Shown one piece after another: positions 23,347 through 33,460 of a DNA stretch of 64,000 nt (its first letter is position 1; every line of letters starts with the position of its first letter). Under the pieces are notes generated by a model, which saw nothing but the letters and a program-made list of their open reading frames with translations, was not told where the DNA came from and did no database searches. The stretch lies in NCBI GenBank assembly GCA_965153455.1, contig OZ234501.1:7750001-7814000 (forward strand). The letters run 5' to 3'. The translations under genes and the position numbers were made by a program. The stretch is from Sphagnum compactum (lineage: Eukaryota; Bryophyta; Sphagnopsida; Sphagnales).

Positions 23347-26300
23347 TCAAATCTTTAGTGTCAAAGATTTAACAGCCTGCATCAGACCCAGCTTCCTTGA
23401 TGGTGGCGATGGAATGTAGCCAAGTGAGCGAGGTTGGTTCCAAATAGAGCCTGCACTGCTTCCAAAAAGAATGCAAGTCATCCGATGGACAGCAGGAGTC
23501 AGCATCTGGGGAGGAAGCTGATAACTAGCTGCATAATATCCCTGTCTCCACATGTACCCACCCCATTTTCCATCAGTTACCACAGACCAGCTAAATGGGC
23601 AAGATAAAACCACAGACCCTAAACAGCCCCTACGTCATCAACAACAAACAAAAAATCTCACAGAAAGTTGTGAATTAGACACAAAAGTGCACAACTTGGA
23701 TTCAGGAAGCAGGTCAGTATATTCACTTGGTAACAAAAAGAAACTAGAAACTAGAAACTCACCTGTGCATTATCAGAAGATGGGCAGGCCTCAAATAAAT
23801 GTTCAGAATGATTCTCTACAACAAAGTCCTCACCACCATCTACATCCTCCAAAGCATTTGCTCTCTCTCTCTCCCGTTCAATGTGCACTGCCTTTGGTAT
23901 CTTTATCTGCCACCCAACATTGACAGGATCCACTTATCCCAACTTTTACACCCAATTGCAAACTCTCATTACCAGGTGCATGACTTTTTCTCAGCATGTC
24001 AGGAAAATGAGGAGAAATGTTCAAATTCCAACTGCTTGTGTATATACAGTGACTCTATCCTGCTTTGCATACATACCTTTTTCCTGAATATGGTTTTGTT
24101 TTGAATTGGGATCCTGCCTTTCTTCTTCCTTCCTCTTAGTTTGTGCCGAGTTCCACCACAGATAACACATAAGCATCCCATTTTGTGTGTTGAAGCTCTG
24201 CACTCCCCAACCAACTACTACTCATACCATATGATTCTACTAACTGCTATGGGAAAATCAAAGTAGTATCAACAAACCAATGATAACAGAATCCAGAAAT
24301 CTTGCACACATAAATTGTGCTGGACAGTTCAATTTCGAAATTTCCTGCACAATAAAAGTGCACTTTCACAATGGTTACAGAGAGTTGTGTTATACATACA
24401 CATTAGATTTTCTAGGGCGACCAATGGCATTCACATGTGGGAAATGCAAATCCTTTCCTTCTGCATGCTTGGAGTCTGCAGTTTCATCAGCCTGCAATGA
24501 ACCTGCAAGGGTAAAATGACTCAGCCAAGGTTAGGTCCTATGAGCCCTAGGCTCAGACACAAATCAAGCATGGTAGCCAACTCAATCAAACAGTTGTGCA
24601 TCACACAATGAAGTACTACCTGGGGATGAGTCCATTTTGTCATGGTTGTTTCCAAGATCCTCCATTTCTTGGTCCCTCCCCTCAACATGAGCTCCAGAAG
24701 TTGCATGAGTTTGTTCAATTACATGTTCAGTAGTAGTGTTCTCCACATCTTTGAGCTGCTCAGTAATGTCAAAGCCCTCAGCATGCTCCTTTTGCTCCCT
24801 GGCCTTACTCTCTGCCATAACTTGCTCCACAGGGGCTGCAGAATACCCTCTATGCACCATGTTGACACCACAAAAATTGCATAACTGTATGTACATCTCA
24901 GACACACATAGTAGACAGAATTATCTTTGGGTCAAGATAGATCTGTGACAAATGTATCTTTGTCCCAGGAGTAAGAGTCATACCACTGCGTTTGACCTTG
25001 GTTTTCAGCCAACTTGCAACTTTTTTCTTCTTCTTCTTCTTTTTTGGGTTTTGGGATTCTCTTTGTTGCTCGCTGCTTGTCTTCATACTGGAAGTACCAT
25101 TTCCTGCACATCCAACTTCACCAACAATACCATTAGCAATGCTGAAAGACAGATTACTTACACCATAATATATGCTAAAGTGTGATTGCCCCAATCCTAA
25201 TGGCACAAGGCAATTAAGTAGTATATTGCCAACACAAACACCACTAGAACCCATCAAAATTTGACTACCCAAGAGGCTGAAAATGCAGCTTATGTCCTTG
25301 TGCTCTTAAATAATCTTGGAACTGAAAATTTTGCACTTGCCCACAACTCAGAGAAACTCAGACAGGTGCTTTCACTTTGCTGAACAGTAAGAAATGGACA
25401 AATTACAACCCATTACCTCACCCTACAGATATAGCCATAGATTACAAAGGCCAAGGGGATGGACCTGGCGCAGAAGATGGGAACGGAAAGCCCGCTGCCA
25501 AACACAGAGTTGAGAAGGATGCTTCGACAGCGTAAAGAAAATCCAGAATAGGGTCACCTTTAGCATTGTACATGCGACAGTTGCTCCACACCAGGGCAAC
25601 ATCCTCAAACACTTCCTCCACTGTTCTATACACTTCCCCTTTCTCTAACCTGTTACGAATAGTACCTAGATCCATTGGTTTTTTCACTATGGTGAAGTAA
25701 TCCTGCATCTCACCCAACCACATCCCATCTCAAGATTGCAGAAACAAAGCATAAAACAGTTCCATAAAATCTATGATTCAGCAACAGAAATTTTAGAGAA
25801 CAGCTTGATTGATATCTCCACAAACCGTGTCTGAGTACCAATAGTTTATGGCAAAATTTGTTATGTGCAAAACAAGTGCACAAACTGGAGTGGATTCAAA
25901 CAATCAGATCTATGAGATAGCACACCATCTAACAACCTGCAAAAACCTCCCAAGTACAGAAATGCTGTATAGTGCTCTAAGAATTACACCAAGAGAAACA
26001 TATCCAGGAACTAAAACAGCAATTATACTCTTCAACCATACCGGAATGCCAAGGGCAACAGGATCCACAGGCTCGTTGAATGGTTCTGCCTCACTCATCT
26101 TCATCACCCGCTTCAGCAACTGTTTCATGAAACAAAGTGAAAAAAAAAAACACAAAACAAAAAACTCTTCATCTCAAATTGATCTTGTGGAAGTCGCTAG
26201 ATGACTGGAAGAAATTCTTACTAGACAATCTATCATGCTGACAATGGCATAGGGTCTTTGTTATGTTGAAAAGTAGGATAATGCTGTAACTTGGGTCAGA

Positions 26301-27619
26301 GAAGCACACCCCAAGCACAGTTTTGAGCCTGCTTTTGTCCAGGCTTCTAGAATCATCAGCTGCGGCACTAGTTGACAGTTGTTTGTCTTTCAAAGCAACT
26401 GGTGTCAAGGACTTGCCCTTGCTTGAATCCTTCTTCTTCCCTGTCTTGATTGTTGCAGCCGCTTCATGCACTTCCTCATGCACTTCATCATCATGAACTG
26501 GTCTATGGATGTGATCTTTGGGCACCATGTTGTTGGGTGTGGCATTAATGGGAAGCACAATCTCCAGGGAGCTGAAGATATCATTTTTCACTTTAGATTC
26601 CCCCCCTTTGACTTTTCCACCAGCAAGGATTGGAAAGCTTTCCCGGAATTTGGATGGGCGCACCCGATGCCTTGAACTTTCACGTCGCTTCTCCACCTGC
26701 TGCTGGTCCTTGGCCCGGCTTGCAACATCATCGCCAGCAGCAACCTCTGCTGTTGGCAACTCTTTGTTTTCATCTCCTCTCCAACCCTTTTTTATTATGT
26801 CTTCTTCTGTGTCCTCCTCATCCTTCCCTCCACTGTCAAGGTTTGAAACAACCTCCTCATCTCTTATTAGAGAATCTCCAGCGGTGCTCAGTATGTGACC
26901 CTGCAAAAATATTTCTCACATCCAAGTTTTAGTTACTGACTTTTTTTCCAACCCCACCCATAAAACAGAAACTGAGATTGCCAAATAGGTGGGAGACTAC
27001 TAATGGCAACCCACCTGACCAATCAGACTATCTAGCCAATTAGAAACAGGGAGCAGTCAACAAATATTATGTGACTGCATATATTAGACTCTCCCAGGGC
27101 TCTGAAAGTTTTCCAGGATCACAGCAGTCTTCCAGTGGATCCACTGGATTTGACTCCTGGACCTCATCCAAGATTTCCAGTGCAGGACCACATACTGAGC
27201 GCCAGGGGAGATGCTCTTACGTCTGACTTTCTACTACTGTCGGCATTCTCCATGTCGGCCCCCTTCTTCTTCTGCTTCAAGTTCCTCGTGGGGCCTCCTC
27301 TTGGATCCCTCTTTCTCTTATTCTCCCCTCGCAATACCGGCAGAAACCCATGATCACGCCCATTGCTGTTTCTAAGACCAACACCACCATCGAGTGTGCC
27401 ATCATCCTCCTCCTCCTCCTCCTCCTCCTCTTCCTCCTCATTTATTGTCGTGGTCGGCTGCGGTGTTTCTTCTGCTTTGATCTCGGGTTTCCGAACATCC
27501 ACTCCCCGGCTTCTGGACCTCCTCCCTTCCATTCTTCTGAGCTCTATCAGGCCACAGATAGCAAACAACAAATCAGCCACCCACTTGTGACATTCTTTCA
27601 CTCTCAAGGATTGATCCAT
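23347..27619 (-). CDS. Bromodomain-containing nuclear protein
   Basis: Probable chromatin protein binding acetyl-lysine. Ten exons join in phase: 27619-27221, 26900-26310, 26119-26042, 25702-25465, 25103-24984, 24835-24620, 24502-24396, 24214-24077, 23906-23763, 23541-23347, giving about 741 residues. The bromodomain spans about residues 331-415: LLKRVMKMSEAEPFNEPVDP, GIPDYFTIVKKPMDLGTI, VFEDVALVWSNCRMYNAKGD. The acetyl-lysine-contacting Asn is in RMYNAKGD. The usual WPF shelf reads EPF, so its Trp is missing. The N-terminal third is acidic with a poly-Glu run and basic patches. C-terminal to the bromodomain come a poly-Lys stretch, IGRPRKSN (AT-hook-like) and CVICGGTRHKLRGRKKK, a short Cys/His basic motif. 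The exon 8 acceptor and the exon 5/6 junction are the least certain borders. Bromodomain identity is firm; the exact subfamily is not assigned. Confidence 0.85.
26869..27217 (-). promoter_or_regulatory. Inverted repeat pairing both ends of intron 1 of the bromodomain gene
   Basis: On the transcribed strand, intron positions 27217-27181 (starting 3 nt after the intron's first base) can pair with 26905-26869, which covers the last five intron bases including the AG and the first 32 bases of exon 2. By eye 33 of 37 positions pair, three as G-U. The loop is about 275 nt. Such a stem could hide or bring together the two splice sites. Confidence 0.7.
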
Positions 27620-28076
27620 GGTTGCTCGATTTCCCCCTTACATCCAGAAAAGATTACTGGCAAGTATGTATAGCGGACAAGGAAACCCAAGTCAGCCAGG
27701 GAAACACAAAAGAAATTAGCTCAAAGAAACGTGTCTCGGGACGAGGATGGGAAGGAAAACAATAACAAACCTGATGAAGCCAATTTCTGAAACCCACCCA
27801 CAATAAATTTCCATAGAGAAGAATTTTTTTCCACACACAACAACAACAAGGACTTCTACTAAAACTACTACTACTACTACTACTACCGTCACTAAAATCC
27901 AAACACTTGGAAGACGGAAGATTCTCCATCCTGTAGTATAGAGCCTCTCAGAGGGATTCTCAATCTCCACACACCAGAACAAAGCACAAAAAAAGTGGCG
28001 GTGAAAACAAACCCACCTCAGGGGAAAACACAAAAGGGTGGTAGTGTTTGTTAAGCACACCCAGTGCCGACCATTC

Positions 28077-28108
<32 letters not shown>

Positions 28109-28330
28109 ACAAAGAAGGGGGTTTTGTTGAAGAAGAAGAAGAAGAAGAAGCTCCGAACAAAAATCGCACCACCTCCTCCTCCTCCTCCTATGATTCACGT
28201 ATTCAACAGCAACGCCACGGCAGGCGTAGTAGGCGTCAGCAAAAACCCACCGGGGATGATGATGATGATGATGATGATACCAAAATCAACAAAAATGATC
28301 CTTCAATGCATTTCCTTTGCAATCCATCAC
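27620..28330 (-). promoter_or_regulatory. Promoter/5' UTR region of the bromodomain gene with triplet repeats
   Basis: Upstream of the inferred ATG. It contains (CTA)n near 27865-27890, GAG triplets near 28085-28110, GAA triplets near 28130-28150, CTC triplets near 28172-28190 and (GAT)n near 28254-28278. Purine/pyrimidine triplet runs like these are typical of plant 5' UTRs. The many Ser- and Glu-rich open frames here are by-products of them. Confidence 0.45.
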
Positions 28331-30062
28331 AATAACAAAAACAAAGAGACTGCTTAACCTTCTTAGCACATCAATCAACAAAACCCCCTCACACCACCCC
28401 CACCACACTTGTAAGGCACCGGCACTTTTTGTTTCCTTTGTATTTTCAGGTCACTCCCCAACCCCAAACCTCCTCCTTGCAATAATGATGTTTTTTCCAA
28501 GCCCTGCCCTTCCTTTGTTTTTGGGGGGTGGAGGGGGGAGGGGAAACCTTCTCTCTTTTGGCTAATAAGAAAAAAGCCTTACTTTTTTTGTTGTTACTTA
28601 GCTTGAGTTTGGACTTGCTAGCAATGGGAATAAGTTGAAGTTTGGAGGGGGGTGTATTGTGTTCTCCACCAACTAGGTATCTATCTAGCTAGCCAGCTAT
28701 CTATCTATCTATCCATCCATCCAACAACTGATGGGTGAACTCCATGCATGGATTAAAAACCTTTGGGATTTAGTGGATGGAAAAATATGGATGAAAAACT
28801 TAGGAAAAGTTGCATATTAAGAACTCTTTTCACACTAGTTTGTAAATGGGAAAAAACCCAAAAAATAAATAAATAATCCCATTTTATTAGTAAGTGCAAG
28901 ATGCATTCATTCAGTCATTTGTTCATTCATTCATTCATTCATTCATTCAAGAAGCGGGGGAAAAATGCTGTGGAGACTGGAGAGGGGAAGAAAAAGGACC
29001 AAAAGAGCTTCTTTTCTGGTAGGTACTTTATTAGTCGAATTTTGCATGAAGCTCTTCCGATCATGAAATGGGTTGGTCCCCCCAAAACATCCGCCAAGTT
29101 CAGGCTTTTCACAACTAAGTAGAGCTTGAAACAGTAGTTATTGAGTGTTGTGAGAATTGAAGCAATCGGAAGCTTAGTTGCAAAATTCTCAGTTCTCAAT
29201 TTTTTTTAGCAGAACGTGTCAATAGTTCCTTTGGGAGTGTATGGTTCAGCTCTGCCAGAGGTTGGTGTGCAATTTGAATATTTAATTCAAATTTTTTTAA
29301 GTGCAGATGAGTTTCAGTTGGAAATTAGGTTTGTGTTTGCTTCACAAAATCACTTGAACAATCACTTGTTTTGAGGAATTGGGTTTGAGTGCCAAAGTGG
29401 AAAGAAGGTTTTGTCTTCTGGGTTTTTTCCTTTTTTTTTTTCTATTTAGAAAGGGTGAAATCATATCCTTCCTGGGAGGAGGAGACTGTGCAACAAGACA
29501 ACAGAGAGCATGACTTGCAGTGCAGGCTGTAGAGAGAGCTAGGGTTTCAAGATATCTGATGTCTGTTCCAGAAACAAAAGAAGCTGCAAAGGACCTTTCT
29601 TGTGCTCAAGAAAAATACATGACATGGTGCTTTCCGTGCAATCTGTTTGAAATTTGCTGAGCATTCATTTGCATTGCAGGATTTTTGAGTATTCATTCAT
29701 ATTGCAGGATTTCTGAGAATTTTGTGTTGCAGGATTTTACAATGGAGAGCATCAGCAATCCACAAGAGTGCAACAAAACGCCAGTCCATATATATAGATA
29801 TATCAGAGAACAATGTCGGCTCCACATACTGCTGCACATAGACATGACAATTTGGACCAACAGTGAAAAAAGTTATCATTTCTAAGGGGCTCATGTGAGG
29901 ATGACAGTGATTTCTGACTTTCTGCCATTCTTAAGGTTCTCTTCTTCACTCTTAAAACTATGTTCAGACATAGTTTTAATCCATGATATGTACATATAAG
30001 TCAGGCTTTACCCACATGTGTCTTTTGTGTGGTCCTGTATTTCTTTGCAAGAAGCATGCCCA
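28331..30062. other. Intergenic DNA with tetranucleotide microsatellites
   Basis: No gene assembled. It has an ATCT/ATCC run at about 28680-28725 and an (ATTC)n run at about 28905-28950. At 29956-29979 an AAAACTATGT / ACATAGTTTT inverted repeat with a 4-nt spacer could form a small hairpin. A short coding-looking stretch near 29020-29120 could not be assigned. Confidence 0.5.
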
Positions 30063-30246
30063 AAAATCAGTTTTGATGATGACATCCCACTTTGTCAATC
30101 AGGCAGACCATTCTCTTTGCACAACAGTTGGAAATTAGGGTTTAGGGTTTAGGGTACCTCACAAATCAGGTCTGATGATATCCAACTTTGATACCAGGCA
30201 GACCATTCACTTTGCACAACAGTTGAAAATTAGGGTTTAGGGTACC
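30063..30246. repeat. Tandem duplication ending in telomere-like TTTAGGG
   Basis: Two copies of a unit of about 90 bp. Each contains AGGCAGACCATTC, TTTGCACAACAGTTG and ends in TTAGGGTTTAGGG followed by GTACC. The first copy carries three TTTAGGG-type units and the second two. A second short duplication (AAGTTTT...GCAGGTGTGTAAAT, period about 61) lies at 30493-30600. Confidence 0.8.
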
Positions 30247-31204
30247 CCAATCTTAGTTGATTCAAGAACCAAACGTTGTGTTCTACTATCAAAGGTGTCA
30301 AGAAAATTTGTTGGAGAAGAGGCAGAAGCCACAAAATGCCTGGTTGGCACCAGAAGTTTGTCTGAGAGAAATCAGAGCTATGATATTTTGCCTTTGCAGT
30401 ATTTAACCCTCATGAACCTTATGGCCCAAACCCTAAGCTTGCCTTTTGGTTAGAAGAAGACTATGATAGTCCATGGGTTGAGGGTTTTGGTTATCGTATG
30501 AAGTTTTCAAAGTGTGCAATTTTTGCAGGTGTGTAAATGTGGGTTTTGTTACCATATTGAAGTTTTTAAAATGTGCATTTTGCAGGTGTGTAAATCTGAT
30601 GCAACAGGGAGGAGACAAGTTAAGTTTGGACTATGCGTTGATGTCTTCATTTTGAAAAGGTAGTTCAATTTCGGTGTTGGTTCAGCATGAGTTGTCTTGA
30701 GCTTGAGAGGAATAAGTTGCTTTGTTAACACTGCATTTTCTTCCATCTGGAGCGTCATATTGAAATTACACAGTTTAACAAGAAATCATGCAACCATCTA
30801 CCCTGCCTGCTTGTTAGATAGCTGCAAACATTGCAATTACTCATACTCCCAATCATGTATGCATTATATATAAATGCTCCATTTTTGTTTCTTTTGCAGA
30901 CTCAAACAGTTCGTGTTACACATATCAGGCAATTTTGTCAAAGTAACTAATGCAAGATGTGGCAAAGCACTTGAAGAGATTTCTTGATGTATTTGGAGCG
31001 CAACTTATATTCTTGAACATTATCCCTACTCCTCAAGAGTGGGATGGAGTGTTCTTATGCAAATATCCCTCCCCCTTCTATGCAAGGTGAGCTACAGATG
31101 TTTAGGTTCATGATAACCGCCGCCTCATGCTTCAAGATGGGTAAAGCCCCAATGTGGGAGGAATTCTGAAATTAATTAATCAATTAGTTAATTATTAATC
31201 AACT

Positions 31205-31335
31205 AAGCCTAGTTAATTAATCAATTAGTTAATTATTAATGAATTTTCAATATGAAATAATTATTTATTTCATATTAATAATTTATTAATCATTAATTAA
31301 CTAATAATTATTATTTGATCATTCATATTAATTAA
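31205..31335. repeat. AT-rich inverted repeat
   Basis: The core AATATGAAATAA ... TTATTTCATATT is a perfect 12-bp inverted repeat with a very short centre. Flanking TTAATTAA/AATTAGTTAATT blocks are also roughly complementary, so arms extend to about 50 bp with mismatches. Could be a MITE end or a simple AT palindrome. Confidence 0.5.
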
Positions 31336-31513
31336 TTAATTGTAATATTTGTTGTCTGTTACTACCTATTAAGAAGAAGGGTAATAAGAAGGTAAATAAT
31401 AAGTAAGTAGTATATAAATAGGTTGTAAGTAGATAGGAAGTTAGTGAATTAGTTAGTTGATTAGAGAATTAACTAATTAAAGAGTGAGTTACTTACTTAT
31501 GAAGTTGATACAA

Positions 31514-31621
31514 TTGAAAGGGAAACCAAACTGTATGGGATAAAAAATTTAATTGCGATCTAGTTGCAAACTATGTTTGCAACTAAATTTTTTATCCCAT
31601 ATTGTTTGGGTTCCCTTTCAA
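31514..31621. repeat. 108-nt near-perfect hairpin
   Basis: Outer arms 31514-31550 and 31585-31621 match as inverted repeats at 34 of 37 positions (TTGAAAGGGAA ... TTCCCTTTCAA). An inner 11-bp perfect stem (TAGTTGCAAAC / GTTTGCAACTA) closes on a 3-nt loop. A 10-nt bulge lies on the left side. The size and shape fit either a plant miRNA precursor or a short fold-back element. Confidence 0.75.
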
Positions 31622-32099
31622 GCACATGTCAACTATATAAGTAAATGCATTATAAATATTGAAATACGCAAGATGCCAAATGGGATGAGCCAATTAAAGA
31701 AGTTTAACCCTATTGTTTTTTAATCCAATATAAAATAAAACAAAATTTAAAAAGTTTTAAGATTTATTTACCTACCTCAACCTACCTACCTACCTACATA
31801 GGCTTACTTACCTATCCTATGCTTCCTTACCTACCCACCTATTTTTATTTTAAACGTTTCAAAAATCATAAATGTTGTCACATGGCAAAACTTATTTGTC
31901 CACATGTATGAATGAAAGACCTTAAAAAATATATGATTGAGATTAAAATTTTGATAATAAATTTGATTTATTGATTCTTTGAATATCATCCAAATTTGTC
32001 CCAGTAAAGTAAATTGGGTATGGCAATGCTTTCCTTGATGAAGGAGCCATAGGGGTAGTGGGTGTCAATGGTGGATACCATGGTGGGTACCACATGATC

Positions 32100-33460
32100 C
32101 AGGGGAACTAGGCCAAGGAGCACTGAAAGGCACCCTTGCGCCTCTTCCAACTAGAAATCCACCTCCACCACCTCCTAAAGGTCTTCCGCCACTTGGGTGT
32201 CCACCCCCACTTGGGGTTCGCCTCTGCCCAGAGGTCCACCACCTTCTCCCAAAGGTCCGTTTCCCCTTCTTGGTGGTCCTCCAATCCCATGATGAGGACT
32301 ACCACCGCCTCTCGTAGGTATCCCACCACCAGAATTATTGAATCCTGATGGGGGATTTTGTTTGAGCGGTTAGGAATAATGCACCAAATTTTCAATATTC
32401 TCTACGTAGAAAACCCACCAGTAGGAGCAATTACCAAGGGAGTCATCATAGACGCTTGAACATCTTGACTTCCTCTAGTTGCAACAATTTTGGTAAACAC
32501 CATATTTGGGAAAAGGTATGTCGTAAGGCTAGTTGTGTTGGAGAAAGTAAGTGGGGGGGTTACTTAGGTAATAAGGACTAGGAATCATTGTCCATGGGTT
32601 GAGAATATTATTGTTGCCTAAATAGGATGGTCCATAGTTCCCAAGGTAGATTGGTAAAACATTATTTTTGGTAGGATTCATTGTCGGATACTAGTCACTC
32701 AACATCTGAGTAATAGGATAACTTGGGGCAACTATGAAAAAAGGGTTATGTTTAGGTATTGCTAGAACTTGAGTCATTAAAATCTGGGAATTAACTAAGA
32801 TGGCAGGTTGGGTGGTATTGAAAATTGGTTCAATCACAAAAACCGGTATTTGGATGGATCTATAAGGGTAGTTTTCAACTAGGTATGCGGGACCTCTACA
32901 AAAAGTGCAAATTTGGCTAGCATGTCTAGAATCGACAATAAAAGTAAGCATTACCAAAATTGTTTAATGTGAATCGTGCTCCCTACAAAAATTCATTTTG
33001 ATGAATGGTTGCTACTGTTAGTTTCAAAAGCAGCCTTTTCTGGAGACTCCATTAGATCCTCGGTTGTCTTTTGAAGTTGAAAATTTTCAATCTCCAAGGC
33101 TCGGGTATTAGGTGCAACAGTCTCTTAATACCAAAAAACATCATTTTTGATAGGGGTCCAAACAGGGCCCCATGAAGGTTCCATGTCCATAATCACAACT
33201 AATCGTTCATCAAATGAGTTCTAGTGTTAGTTTGTATTTCCGGTCCTCCTCTTTCAATGTTGATTTCAACCTCCTGTTGCTCTACCACTTGTAGGGTAGC
33301 AAGGCCTTCCCGCTCCATAGTATGAAACCATCCTCCCTAACCAGCAGAAAGTACATCTCCACCTTCTTGTTGCAACGCCTTGTTCATTTGCTTCCTCATA
33401 CTCCTTGTCAACACAGTTGTCATCTTTCACAAATAAAAGAAGCTTGCACATACAATAAAG
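32100..33460 (-). mobile_element. Possible decayed retrotransposon gag remnant
   Basis: Read on the minus strand, the tract contains a stretch with coding character (FQLQKTTEDLMESPEKAAFE), then CTFCRGPAYLVENYP, which resembles a gag zinc knuckle that has lost its His and last Cys, then a Gly/Pro-rich segment. Frames are broken by stops and shifts. No protease, reverse transcriptase or integrase was found next to it, and no terminal repeats were seen. It could instead be a decayed host gene. Confidence 0.35.

Larger units (their letters stand above)
30247..32099. other. AT-rich intergenic DNA holding two fold-back structures
   Basis: No gene assembled. Contains the AT palindrome (31205-31335) and the 108-nt hairpin (31514-31621) listed separately, and a CCTA tetranucleotide run near 31770-31800. 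Confidence 0.5.

Noticed and set aside
27164-28198. Ser- and Leu-rich frames upstream of and opposite to the bromodomain gene
   Set aside because: They are shadows of triplet microsatellites (CTC, GAG, GAT) and of the real minus-strand exon 1.
28975-29122. Coding-looking phrase LHEALPIMKWVGPPKTSAKF
   Set aside because: Only about 35 codons, with no splice-linked neighbours or family match; it could be a gene fragment but cannot be supported.
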